From contig JAMXBB010000003.1 of NCBI GenBank assembly GCA_024138015.1, positions 11,936,341 through 12,000,340 on the forward strand: a DNA stretch of 64,000 nucleotides, in the 5' to 3' direction. The translations under genes and the position numbers were made by a program. Shown piece by piece: positions 12,481 through 24,484 of the stretch. The stretch's first letter is position 1. Each line of letters starts with the position of its first letter. This DNA comes from Lumnitzera littorea (lineage: Eukaryota > Streptophyta > Magnoliopsida > Myrtales > Combretaceae). Below the pieces are notes generated by a model. The model was given only the letters and a program-made list of their open reading frames with translations, made no database searches and was not told the DNA's origin.

Positions 12481-14730
12481 TGGTGGCAATTGGTCTTCAG
12501 CAACACTAACTTTATGAATTCCCAAATGCATAGATTGCGCCTTGATTTTGTATAAGTCACCTAATTTTCTTCTTTAATTATCCCAACCCTAATTGATTTT
12601 TCTTATATTCCTCATTGCATATAAGATTTTTTAGAGAGCATTTTTGGAGTTTTTAGAAATTAGGTTTATATACTTCTTATTTGCATATTAACTAATTTAC
12701 TAATAACTGGTTGGTGTTATGATCACTTTCTATAATGTTACGTATACATTTAAAATTTGCCCCTTTTAAAAAGAGTGGAAACACTATACGATAAATTGAA
12801 CTTATTTGTAATCTTTTGAAAAATATTTGTGAAAACCGTGAGCTAACGACAAGTATATCGATCAATTTTAGTATATGGTGAGCAATAAGGTCATATTTTG
12901 CGGTAAATGAAAAAATAAAGTTTAGAAAGATAACTAAGTAGTAGATTTTACTATAGGCAATTGATCGAGCAATTTTAAGAGAAAGAATATGTAAGTTATC
13001 TAAATTGAAGTAAAAACTACAATGGAATTAAGTATGGATTTTAGCAATTTCTCGATACTAGGATGTGGATTTCTTTATAAAAGATGTATAAGCAATGAGT
13101 AAACAATTTTCTAAGATTGTTGTAGCCATGCTATTAGAGTATTTATGATGGTCTAAACATGGATTTTAGATTTATCAAACTCTTGTTTCATAAATTCTAT
13201 TGTTTAGTAGGAGTATTGTACTATTAATATCTCATCTATAATATTAGCTAGCTATTTAAGTCCTGTCACTATTGAAATAATTATGTTAGAATTGATTTCT
13301 CATTCTAACTAATTTTTATCTCTAGGTGAGTATAAGAATTTAAGTCCTAATTCTCAAGAATTATCCATTCAAATTAGGAATCTTAGGTTCTATTTGAGGT
13401 TTTCGAATCTCATTACGTTATTTAGACCCTATTAGGATAACAAGAGAGGAGGCCCAATGTGTAGGAAACGTAATCTAGCTTGACATTAACCCAATACTCA
13501 AGTTATACTTAATTACACCATAGAACTAAGTAATCCAAAATTACTCTATCATAATACAAAAACATTAATGCCTACAACTACTTCATCATGTTCACACACT
13601 ATCCATAAACATAATAAGCTCTATTTATCACATTCATGGAAAATAAACATTTAACACATAATACACATGAACATGAAAATAAACATTGCATTAAATATGG
13701 AAAAAGTATGAGAAATATTACAAAACCGAGCTCCTCAACCTCAATAATGGAGTTTCTTAAGATTTTCCCAACAATCTCCATGAAAACAATAGAAATCCAT
13801 AAACCCAAACTTTGAAAAGAACTAAAATCAACTAATGGTTTACGCTATGATAATGAAAATATAAGAAAACGCTATGGAAATTATAAAACTATGCTAAAAG
13901 TAACATATTGCCTAAAGAAGATAGAAATAACAGAAATTAGAACCCTAAACCCTAAAAATTACAAAGCTAAATCTATAGAAAATGAAGAAGAAGAGGTTTT
14001 TATATTAGGTCATTATCGACATGACGGTAGGCAAGGATATCGATATGATGATGAACATGTGTCACGTACTTCTTTTCTTTTCCTTTTTTTTTTTTAGTGA
14101 AACGATACGTTTTTGCTTCAAGAGTCAAGTATACTATCATGACAGTAGCTGAGTTCTATCATGCTAGTATACTCTTATAGTTTTGCAACTTGATTCGATT
14201 CTGTTCAAGGTATTGTTTTGATGGTAGATGGGCTTATTGTCATGTTGGTAGTTTTAACTCTAAGTTTTCTTCTTTTACTTTTTTCTTTGTTTTCAACTTC
14301 TTGAATTAGGGCTACCATTACATAGAAACCCGAGACTTGCAAGATCAAACACGAAGAACTTAAATTTTTTAAATATATGCTATTTTTGAGCATTAAGATA
14401 CAACAATATGAATTACACTTGTCTTAAGAAATTATATGTGATTTTAATAAAAATTCATATACTTTTGTTCAAAAATCTATTGAATCACATATAATTGTTA
14501 AAGAAATCTTTTAGATAAATGTATGGTTTTACTCACTTATCATTGGCTTAACTCTTTACACATGCCTAAACTAAACTTAATCTAGCTGCCTTATGCTGTT
14601 TCGTAATTTTTACTAATTTTTATGATTTTCTTTAGCTTATTTTAGCTTAAAATATGATTATTCAAGTATTTTAATTAATTACAAGTTCATAGTTATACAT
14701 AAAAATTATACATAGCATATTTATATGTAG
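12481..14730. other. AT-rich intergenic DNA, unclassified
   Basis: No protein domain is recognised on either strand. Part of 12481-12900 may be the decayed end of the preceding LTR. A telomere-like AACCCTAAACCCTAAA string at about 13943 is only two units long. Confidence 0.5.
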
Positions 14731-15854
14731 GGTTAATGTCAATTTATACCTAATTAAACTTTTCAAGGTTGCTTATACTACCTTGTTTAAATCTTTAAAC
14801 TCCGTTAACTTGTGGACCCATTAACTAATAGTGGCTTGACACATGTAAAAATATATGAAATAAACACAACACCATTCATCCAATTAGATTAGAAAGAAAG
14901 GAAAAGATTGACAACTTAGAAAAGGAAAGAAAACAAAAAAAAAAGTTGTAGAAATAAGAAGATGAACTGGTTAGTGAATAATTAAGATAGGAAGAGATAA
15001 AGAGAGAATATAAACCTTAATTGAAATCCTTCATAACCGAAACCTTCTTTGAACTCACAATGGGTTTGTAGAGCTTAGAGAGGGTCGAATGCTTCCTACA
15101 CATGTGATATGTGAAGAATAGAAGAGCAGTAGCGGTGCTAGTTAAGGCATTTCTGGCGGCTGTCGAGGTTAACAGATGCATTGTTACCTTAGGTTCTCGA
15201 GGGTGAGGAACATGCTTGTTGCGATGGTTTGTGCCCAGAAGTGCTAGAGGTGATCGTTTAATGGCAACTACTAATGGTGGATTTCCAACTTTCGATTCAA
15301 CCAATTAGATGAACGTTTATAGAAAGAGTTTGAATTTTTATTGTACTAAGAGCCTCTAGAAACTTTTTGATTCACTAGCTTGCTTTGAGATTGAGTGGTT
15401 GCAGAAAAAAAAGTTAGAGAGAGAGTTTGGCTACGGTGGTCGACAATGTAGAGAGAGAAAGTAGTTTGTGGAGCTTTTTTGTGTAGTTTTTAGTGAAAAT
15501 AAATTTATTTATTTTTAGCTCCATAGACTCTCGTGTTCATAAAATTGCAATTGAAATTGATTTTGCAGCTCCAGATGAGTATGAATTGAGTTGGTTGATG
15601 TTAAGAAGATAATTAGATTTTTTACTTATGGTTTTTTTTTTTCATTTCCATATTCCATTTGGATGTCCAAGTGGTAGCTGATGTTGCCATTTATTCGTTG
15701 AATAGTCCATGTCAACTAACGGTGTTAAGGGGAGATAGGCTAGGTACCAAACATGACAAGTAATGTTTAATTGGGTGTTCAATTGACTAGCGATAACTTT
15801 AGGGAGTAAATTGAAAAAATTAGCAAAGTTAGGGTACCAATGATGACATTAACC
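14731..15854. mobile_element. TIR DNA transposon, non-autonomous, Mutator-like
   Basis: The ends are an 11-bp perfect inverted repeat, GGTTAATGTCA at 14731-14741 and its complement at 15844-15854. Weaker inverted similarity continues inward for roughly 100 bp or more, including CCGTTAACTTG on the left against CCGTTAGTTGA read from the right. Long diverged TIRs suggest a Mutator-like element. The flanks do not give a clean target duplication. The interior has a 95-codon open frame on the - strand (15017-15304) in a more GC-rich patch, followed by an AGAGAG-rich stretch. It has no transposase similarity and I do not recognise it. Confidence 0.6.
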
Positions 15855-16604
15855 TCTATATATATTGTACAGGTTATTTTATATTATATAATAATTTTAT
15901 TATATAAATAATTTATCTCTAATATTTTATAAGTTGATGGAGCTTATTTTACGCGATTATGATAAATATTATGTGATATAATAAAATTACACTATTTTTA
16001 GTTATATTATTATTTTATTATATTTTTGAGATATGAGTTAATAGAGTCTCATCAACTAATATCTCGAATTTGCTCATAAATTTCTAAGTGAAATTTAATG
16101 GGATTAGTTTCACTAACATCCTAAATTATTTGCTTGATTTGTGATCGTAAAAGTACAGGACTTACATTTATGGATATTTATATGATAATAGATGATATTA
16201 CAATTTTGCTATATTTTATATAATTTGGCCGAAATAGTCTTGCTATATTCATATGATAATATAGTTTAGACTAGTGTAGCGCTTAGTGTCTTATTATATT
16301 ATTTATACGACAATAGCTAATTCGATAGTTTCTGTCATATGATGTTATACATGGGAAACAACCATATTCTGTCTTTTGTTCTTATCTTTAGTTATCTGTT
16401 TTTTTTTCTCTTATTAGGAAATTCTTACCGATTTGTTCGGAATGTGATCAGATTCATCCTCCTTATATATTCCACACTAGCAGTTGAATAAAATTTAACG
16501 AGGATGTTATTTTACACTCTTTTCTTCACCTGGCAGAAGCATAGTTGAGGATGCATGGCAGTTCTCTATAGAGTTATGTAGATATTTTAGATTGCCGTAC
16601 ATAG

Positions 16605-16638
<34 letters not shown>

Positions 16639-17140
16639 TGCCCATAAGATAACATTATTGATATACAAATTGGAAGAATTGTTCCTTTTACCTACTACAA
16701 GGTTTCTTCTTCATTACGGAAAACGTCTAAGAGTATAATCCTTGAACCCACACAAATAATGTACATGCTGCTTTAGTATAAGTCTTGTTTGTAAAGTAGC
16801 TCTACCATTGTTGCTTTACACGATGTGTTATACGCAGTACGAGAGGATTTAATCATTATTAGTTATTTATTTGCTAAATCCAACTTTAATTATTCCATCT
16901 CATAAAATAAGGTGACAGGAAAAAAAAAGAAATTATTAATATGCCATTTGTCTAGATGAAAGATGTATAAGTATGAATAATAGTGTTTAAAATTTTAAAA
17001 TGTTTACTATTTGTATCTTTATATGCTAGAATTTTATTGATACTTATATATTTCATATAATCTATTAGTACGATGTGTTAATATCGTTAAAATTTTGATC
17101 GAGAAAATAAAATAGATACTTTTTCATACAAAACATCGTA
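15855..17140. other. Intergenic DNA upstream of the pectinesterase gene
   Basis: AT-rich sequence with a TA dinucleotide run at about 16613-16639. No gene is recognised. The last few hundred bases presumably include the promoter of the gene at 17251. Confidence 0.55.
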
Positions 17141-17147
17141 CCTAGAA

Positions 17148-17156
17148 ATATATATA
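17148..17156 (+). promoter_or_regulatory. TATA-like element of the pectinesterase gene
   Basis: An ATATATATA string followed by CAG lies about 95 nt before the start codon, a usual position for a plant TATA box given a leader of about 65 nt. AT-rich surroundings make such matches common, so this is a positional inference. Confidence 0.45.
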
Positions 17157-17201
17157 CAGTGCAAGACACTAAGCCCTATCACACATCACACATCACACCC
17201 C

Positions 17202-17226
17202 CTCTCTCTCTCTCTCTCTCTCTCTC
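17202..17226 (+). repeat. (CT)n microsatellite in the probable 5' leader
   Basis: About twelve CT units lie 24 nt before the start codon of the pectinesterase gene. CT/GA repeats in this position are common in plant leaders and can influence expression. No functional claim can be made from sequence alone. Confidence 0.95.
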
Positions 17227-17250
17227 ATATTAAGCTACACGCACTTAATA

Positions 17251-20200
17251 ATGCCACGCTCCTCTTCACTAGTGTCAACAAGCAGCAACAACCTAGTACC
17301 ATTTCTTGTTTTGTTGTCAATTTTTTCTCATTCATGCTTGTCGACAACTGTTTTAGACAAAACCTTAACAAGACCTTTACCCTCCCATTTCTTTAAGTAC
17401 TATGGAGGTGCTATACGCGCCGATAAATCATCCCAAAAACGTCCAAAGGACAGTCCGACAGAGCTATTCAAGCATTCAATCCAATCAAGTTTGGCCAGGA
17501 TACAATCGGCTCGTGATGTTACTCAAAACCTTACCATTTCTCATCAAAAGTCTCCGAACAAAAGCTCGGGGCTCGGCTGCATGAACGATTGCCTAGAACT
17601 ACTTGATGACACCCTTGATCAAATGGCCAACGTTGCTGATTGTAGCAAAGATTCCAAATTATGTGATCCGGATGATGTATTAACGTGGCTTAGCGCGTCT
17701 CTTACTAATCAAGAGACGTGCTTAGAGAGCCTTCAAAATGCCAAGTTTATTGAGAAAAGAATGATGGAATCCATGACAAAGAATTTGAGCCAAATGACAA
17801 GCAATTCACTTGAACTTTACACTAAAATTAGGCCTAAAGAAAAGGGTAAGAAGGGAAAATTGCTAGATGAATACAACGGTGATTTTCCGAGATGGTTAAC
17901 CACTATGGAGAGGGAGCTTCTAGAAGTGTCCCTAGAGGGAATAGAAGCCAGTGCAGTGGTGTCTAAGGAGGGACATGGCACACACAAGACTATAGGGGAG
18001 GCAATTAGGTTCTTGGAGGCAAAAGGTGGAAAGGGCAGAAACATAATTTACATAAAGGCTGGTACATATATTGAGAACATTAAGATTCCTACCAAGCAGA
18101 AGAAAGTTACGTTAGTTGGGGATGGAAAGGGCAAGACCGTCATTGTCGGGAATAGGAACGTCAAAGACGGATGGACCACTTTCCAGTCGGCCACTGTTGG
18201 TAAGAGCATTACTAAATGTTCTCCTCCTTGATTGATTCCCAATTTATTATAATTGACTATATATATAAGCTAAGTTAATCTAAAAAGACAATAATAATTG
18301 GACGTTTAATACTGAAACGATATGCAAGACAATTTATGTCTAGATTTTATATCTGTATAATTTGAACAAACACCTATATTATCTTCTTTTCCTCTGGATC
18401 TACGTAATGTTCAATGAAACTTGAATAAATACCATTCTACTCATTATCATAGTGTGTTCGTTTCATGATCAGCTCCTTTCGGACCATTCTTAACATTTTT
18501 AACAACTAGAAATGTGGTCCAATCACTACTAGGGGTGGTTAATAACCATGGAAAACCTTAATGAAAATTGATGATTTTTTTTTATTTATATAAAAAATGG
18601 AAATCATTCTCTCATATTGTATTCATATTTGCTACAGTGCTTAACTACCATGCTAGCTATCAGTTCTGGCTTTTATCTGCCACCATTAGCTGCTGTTATA
18701 CAAGCCATTAATAACCACGGTCTCCTAAGATTTGTTCAATGACATTTAACAATTATGATAGCAAATGTTCAAAAAATGTATTTTCCACGGAGCAAATACT
18801 TAATCCTCAAAATCCTGTACAAGCATCCAAATATCTGATATTAAAGTATCATTCGATTGCCATGTTTTTATGATATAGTATTGGATATATTTTTTTAGTC
18901 TATCATTTAGTTTGTATATGGTCTCAGGTTACTTGAAAAAAAATCCTTGACAAACTAGATTAAACTAAAAATTTTTTACTTATATTTGGTGATATAAAAA
19001 TTTATTTTGTAGTATATAATAAATATATTTTTTCAAAATTTACAAGACAATCACATATCAAGTTTCCAAATTATCAATATACTCTATCTCATTCTTTTTC
19101 TCTCTCTCTCTATCTATTGTGGTACTTGTGTAAACCAAATTGCATATATTAAAATGTTCCATATTTCGTATTGTATACATTAAACGTTGTATAAAAGGGT
19201 TATTCTTGTTTTCTTTATATCATACTGTCCGATCTTTTTTGTATTATCTTATTTTATTTACTAAACACTAGTTAAAAGTTCATCTTTCTGTTTTTCAATA
19301 CGATAAAAGTATTGGGAACTTATAGCTCACCGAATATATATTCCTTTTAAGGTGATGTTGGTAAATTTGTAATTTAATTATACTACAAATAGGTGAAGAA
19401 AAACAAGAAACGTCAAAAGGAAGTACCAACGGATGTCATCCTTTATTATAATGATCGAGCTATGAGCAAGATTACAAATAGAAGAATCGTCAAAGCAATA
19501 TATATATATAATTTCTCATGGAATTAGTGACGTTTGATGAATGATGAGTGCAAAATGGAGTTCGTAACAGAAATTGTTGTTTACGATAGAATGTGTTTGG
19601 TACGATAAGTATGTAACTTTTTCAGTAAAATAAAGTATACGCAATCGAGTAGAAATCTTAACAAAAGAGTATGCGAGTTATTTGTCTGGTGGATGAGACT
19701 TCCATATTGCTAAATGGTGCAATTCTCCTTTTGACTTGCATCAATTATATGTTAGCACAAAGAAGAGCGGAATAAAAAATAGTACTTTCTGCTAAATTAG
19801 ACCCAGAAAACACGATTATAAGTATAAGCAGATTATCTGTGATCTTTATTCAATTTTATATACTTAGGCTAAGTGGCACATTTTTGATACAAGCATGATC
19901 CATTAATGCAAATTGCCAACCCTCTATCAAATACTATTCATACACGATAGCGAGCTAATGGTAGAAAAGGCCAGGATATCATTTTTCTCTCGTGATTTCA
20001 TGCCTAAGTTGTTTCCATTAGCATATTACGTTTTAGTGATTCATAAAAGTTGTCCGTTGATTTTAGGTGTACTTTTCAAATGGTTTGTATGTAAAAGACA
20101 ATGCTCAGGTTGTAACCCTAATTAGCTAATTAGTTAGCTACTAACTACTTGCTTATACCAGCTGCCACGGGAGAAGGATTCATGGCAAGAGACATAACTT

Positions 20201-20868
20201 TCGTGAACAATGCCGGTCCTTCCAAGCACCAGGCCGTCGCGCTCAGGATCGGATCCGACAGATCCGTGGTGTTCCGGTGCTCGGTGATCGGATACCAGGA
20301 CACACTCTATGCTCACTCCAAGCGCCAATTCTATAGAGAAACTGACATCTATGGAACAGTAGATTTCATATTTGGTAACTCAGCAGTAGTCTTCCAAAAA
20401 TGCAGCATCTATCCAAGAAAACCTGCCTCATCTGGCCAGCAAAATTTCATCACCGCACAGGGCAGGACTAGCCAATATCAAAACACTGGAATTTCAGTTC
20501 ACAACTGTAAGATCGCTGCAGCATCTGACCTAGCTGGTGACGGGGCGGGTTCGAAAACCGTGACATTTCTTGGAAGACCATGGAAGCAGTACTCCAGAAC
20601 AGTGATTATGGAATCATTCTTGGAAGGAATTATAAACCCAAAAGGATGGGCTCCTTGGTCTGGCGATTTTGCCCTGAAAACACTGTATTACGGCGAGTAT
20701 CGGAATTCGGGGACGGGGGCATCCATCTCTGGTAGGGTTAATTGGCCTTCTTTCCATGGGAATATGACATCAATTGAAGCACAGACATTCACTGTTGGAC
20801 GATTCATCTCGGGAGGTCTTTGGTTGCCTTCCACTGGTGTATCTTTTGATTCTGGACTTCTTGGATGA
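17251..20868 (+). CDS. Pectin methylesterase with PMEI-type pro-domain, 551 aa, two exons
   Basis: Cell-wall pectinesterase: it removes methyl esters from homogalacturonan. Exons are 17251-18199 and 20162-20868; the intron is GT-AG and 1962 nt. Residues about 15-32 form a hydrophobic signal or anchor segment. Residues about 70-200 match a pectinesterase-inhibitor pro-domain (CMNDCLELLDD, DDVLTWLSASLTNQETC). RELL near residue 230 fits the basic processing site before the catalytic part. Catalytic blocks are all present: GTHKTIGEAI, YIKAGTYIENI, HQAVAL (Gln340), GYQDTLY (Gln362, Asp363), YGTVDFIFGN (nucleophile Asp384) and LGRPWKQYSR (Arg455, Trp457). It ends WLPSTGVSF plus a short tail, as full-length members do. 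The ATG was chosen because it precedes the signal segment and follows the CT leader. The first cysteine pair of the pro-domain is missing. The enzyme should be active; its place among the many plant isoforms is not assigned. Confidence 0.95.
18200..20161 (+). other. Single intron of the pectinesterase gene
   Basis: The donor is GTAAGAG after ACTGTTG, and the acceptor is TATACCAG before CTGCCACGG. The split codon becomes Ala317. The intron is AT-rich. The block around 18530-18735 holds two similar TTAATAACCA strings (after GG, before TGG; and after CCA, before CGG), and a short TA run lies near 19499. No transposon was identified. Confidence 0.88.
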
Positions 20869-21891
20869 CATGCATTATTGTTGTGTTATTACTCCTTTGT
20901 TGTTTACTTTTTTAAATTTGGGTTGACCTCTGAATTCCCTTTGTTGTTGTGACTTGTTTTATGGTTAGTTGGATTGCTAGGGCTTTATCAATCAATTGTG
21001 CACGAATGATCTTGATCGTTTAATTCTCGAGCAACAATACTCTGAACTAATATGGTCAACTGACAGCATTAGCATGTGTTACCCTAAATTCTAAATTGAT
21101 AGTCTTTTTCGGGAATTAGAATAAAAATCTACATGTTAAAAAAATAAAGAAGAAAAAGAATTTGATCAATATTAGAGAAAGTTAGAATTTTAAAGATAAG
21201 TTGATGACATGACCTAGGAAGGAACTTAGGTAAGAAACTCGTATGATGTATAAGACAAAACATGTTAATAGATAATACATACATGCAATTAGTAGGGGAA
21301 ATAAATGCAATTAGTAGGGGAAATAAATGAATTGTGCTGTATATTTTAATATCTTTTAGTAAGTAGATATATTTTAGAAAATATTTTTGTATATTTTATT
21401 TTAGGAGATTTATTAATAGCTATTGAATTAAGTTTGTATCATACGGTTTATATTTATTTTATCTTTATATAAATAGTATATTTTTTAGGGATTTGAATGA
21501 TTGAATGATTGATTATTGAATTGAATGAAATTTTTTAAGAGTAAAGTGATTCCTTCTTTTATCGATATTGTAAAGTTATTAAAATTTCATCAATGGTGTG
21601 AGGTTATCAAAACATATTATTTTAATTTATTTACGTCCATCTTATTTGTTTCAATACGATTGTAATTACATGTACTGATTAGTCTCGTCAATGGAAAGTA
21701 AGTGATAAAGAATCTTTGTGATAAAAATTATTAGAGCACTTAGATAAGAATAGGTCAACGGAGAGCAGGTTCAATGAGGCCAACCAACATCAACTCTTGG
21801 AATCTTATGAACGATATAATATTGTTGAGAAGGCATAAATTACCTTGTTTCTTTATATCATGACGAGTTATATCCAAAGGCTAATTGTGAG
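20869..21891. other. 3' flank of the pectinesterase gene and intergenic DNA
   Basis: The stop codon is followed by T-rich sequence. The nearest AATAAA is at about 21143-21148, rather far (275 nt) from the stop, so the true poly-A signal may be a variant. No other gene is recognised. Confidence 0.55.
21283..21326. repeat. Perfect tandem duplication of 22 bp
   Basis: The unit ATGCAATTAGTAGGGGAAAT plus AA occurs twice without a mismatch (21283-21304 and 21305-21326). A recent slippage event is likely. Confidence 0.95.
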
Positions 21892-22317
21892 TAGGGGTAT
21901 AATCAAATCGAATCGAATTGAACAGTATTGAATTTGAGCTTGAGCTCAACTTAGCTTAAGTTCGACTTGAAAGCTTGAGGATCAAGCTCGAGTTTGGGTT
22001 TGACCAAGTTTTAAAATTTGAGCTCGAGTTTAACTCGAAAATATAGATGATAAGTTTGAGCTTGATTTGATTAGCTTGATTATGTTTGTACTTTTTATAA
22101 ATTTTTCTTAACTAATATTAGATTAATTAAATAAATTAAAAATTATATTAATCTCTAATAAGCTCACGAGCTTAATGAGTTTAGTGTTTTAAAGGTCGAG
22201 CTTGTATCGATTTATTACTCGAGTAACTTAAGCTTAAACTTGACTTGAATATTATTAAATTAAATTTGAATAAAACTTGAGTAGTTTGCAAACCGGTTTA
22301 GTTCATTTATACCCTTA
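21892..22317. mobile_element. hAT-like MITE, 426 bp
   Basis: The left end TAGGGGTATAATCAAAT and the complement of the right end, TAAGGGTATAAATGAAC, form an imperfect TIR. Flanking octamers ATTGTGAG (21884-21891) and ATTACGAG (22318-22325) agree at six of eight positions, which fits an old 8-bp hAT target duplication. The interior is built from GAGCTTGAGCTC-type words common in plant elements that start AGGGGTGTAAA. There is no coding capacity. Confidence 0.75.
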
Positions 22318-23086
22318 ATTACGAGGGTTGTCTACGTGATTAAATAGTAGAAGTTTCAAATTTGATTGCCAGATTGATTCTTTGCCGTGAATAAAGCATG
22401 ATTTTGACTGTTGAAGCATCTACGATAACGTCTAGAAGGGACTTGATTTTCTTTGTTGATTGGCATATAAATTATTTAATTACAAGACTTGCAACTATAA
22501 TCTACAAGGACGATAACGAGGACAAAATTAACAATAAAAGGACTCCAATTATTCATATCTAAGTTTTCTTATTTTCTTTAGAATATTTGGTATTTTTCAT
22601 TATAATTCTGGTTTAATTTAATTTTTTAATTTAGTTTTTTTTTTAAAATTAAACCGTTTATGATGTCTTGCATGAATATATATATGTATATATGTATGTA
22701 TGTATATATTAAAACCGGAGTCCAATGTGCTTCGTGCCTCGTGGGCCCATCTACTTGCCTGCACGGCTCGTTTATTCACCGTTCTACTCCTACATAGTTA
22801 GTCAGCACGCCTTAAATGAGTTTGGTTGCTTCTATAGAAACTTTTGCATGCATTTAATAAATTGTCTTGCATAAAAAATGTGGAAAAATATATAATGAAG
22901 TTTGAACTTTATATTTTATTTACAATGGGAAAACTATAAACTACGATTTTTTTTTTTATTTTTTGAAAAGAAAGAAACATTTAAGAAATAACAAAAGAAA
23001 AGCCAAAAATGCTAAAAGAAGAGTTAAAAGTTGGATCTTGGGGGGTAGAAGATATGGTGGATGACCGTAAAAAAAATCATGCATTT
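22318..23086. other. Intergenic DNA
   Basis: AT-rich, with a TATG/TATA microsatellite at about 22676-22708. No gene is recognised. Confidence 0.55.
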
Positions 23087-23290
23087 CTATTCTTGCTTAG
23101 CTAATTTTAGAACGCAAAACATAAATTTTTCATAAGCTACTTTTCCAATTCTAATGATATTTCCATGTTTGTTATCACTATATGTTATAGTTCCACCTTG
23201 GTATCCATTGAGGGTTTCAAAGTTTGATACATCTCCTGTTATGTGCATTGAGTAGCTATACAATTTTTTTTGTTTTATACGCTCATACAT
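23087..23290 (-). pseudogene. Copia aspartic protease relic
   Basis: The frame encodes SMHITGDVSNFETL, GGTITYSDNKHG and IIRIGKV. These align with the Copia protease pattern CSRHMTGDxSxF ... GGxVTYGDNxKGxIxGxGKV. The catalytic DSG block before it is lost (YSYSMH stands where DSGCSRHM would be). The orientation is opposite to the Copia relic that starts at 24485, so this is a separate element or an inverted piece. Confidence 0.75.
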
Positions 23291-24484
23291 TACGAACCTG
23301 CAAATTAATTCATTTAAATTGATTTCTGAAACCTAGGAAAACTTGAGTCCAAACAAGTGAGTAACATTATAGTTATTTTTATTCAGTTTCTTAAGCCTGT
23401 AATCTCTAACATAATCTCCATATTGAATACAAAAAAATAGATGTTAGAACATAAAAGCTACTTTTTGGTGGATATATTCTTTTGTGATGCTTGTGCATTG
23501 TTAAACTAGGGGTAAGCAAATAATTTTGTCATACAAGATATTTACTCAAATCTTACTTTTATGGCATGAGTTTCAAGTAGGTAAAAAAGGTCACATGGTA
23601 GGTTTAAGATAGCAATTAGCAATTAGCAATTTTTTCAAACTTGCTTCAATAGAGTAGGGTAAGGGTACGACATCATGATACTCTATACCAATTCTTTAAC
23701 CTATATTTTAAAGTATATAAGGTAAAGATTTTAGAATACTTTATACCAACCTTGTAATATTAATTGAATAATACCAATAAACAAAAAATTAATACTATTG
23801 CATTTTTTTTATCTTGAAGAAAATAATAACAAAAAATCTTGCCTATAACAAAACCATAAGACTACTTGCTCTTGTATCTATTATTTTGCCCTTATCTCTT
23901 ATTCTTTTCCTTTTATTTTTTTTGGGTAAAACTTTTTCTCTTCTTTTACTATCTCATTTTTACACTGCTTTCTTACTCTTTTACCAATCATAATTTAGAA
24001 AGGTATTAAAAATATCTTAATTCTTAACTTGTACTCTAATATATTTTATTAGAGTTACTTAGTTTTTCAATTTTGCGTAAAACAATTTGTGATTTGATAA
24101 AAAATTTATTTTGATGATTTAAAGAGAAAAGATTAAAAAAAAAAAAAAACTCTAGCACCATTTGACTAAGGGTTGAATGTCTCCAATTATAGGAATATTA
24201 TTTATTTTACTCATCAAATTTTCATATTATTATAGTTAGATGTGCTATAAATATAAAAAATTTTCAAATTATTACTATTTGGTCTATTAGTGTAGTTACA
24301 TGTTTGATATTAATTATGTGTATACATAATATTTTGAAAGAAGATAAAGTAAAAAAAAAAAAAGTTCCATAAAGTATCTTATACCCTTTAAAATTTATAG
24401 GGTATAGAGTATAGGGTGGGTTCTAGCTATCATAAGTAGGTTTTAGGTATAGAAATTTTATAACATGTATCTATAAGGTAAGAT
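23291..24484. other. AT-rich DNA, possible decayed hAT-like insertion
   Basis: A 30-bp block at 23477-23506 closely matches 24617-24646, and both encode a FFCDxCAL string of a Copia GAG-pre-integrase domain. Just after the first block the sequence TAGGGGTAAGCAAAT resembles the end of plant hAT-like elements. The interior has AGGGTA and TATACC words near both sides. A right terminus could not be set, so this is only a suggestion. Confidence 0.35.

Noticed and set aside
13943..13960. Telomere-like AACCCTAAACCCTAAA
   Set aside because: Only about two units; chance or a remnant, not an interstitial telomere array.
15017..15304. 95-codon open frame on the - strand as a host gene
   Set aside because: No family is recognised, it lies inside a TIR element, and splice sites or a promoter are not evident. 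Kept only as a possible captured fragment.
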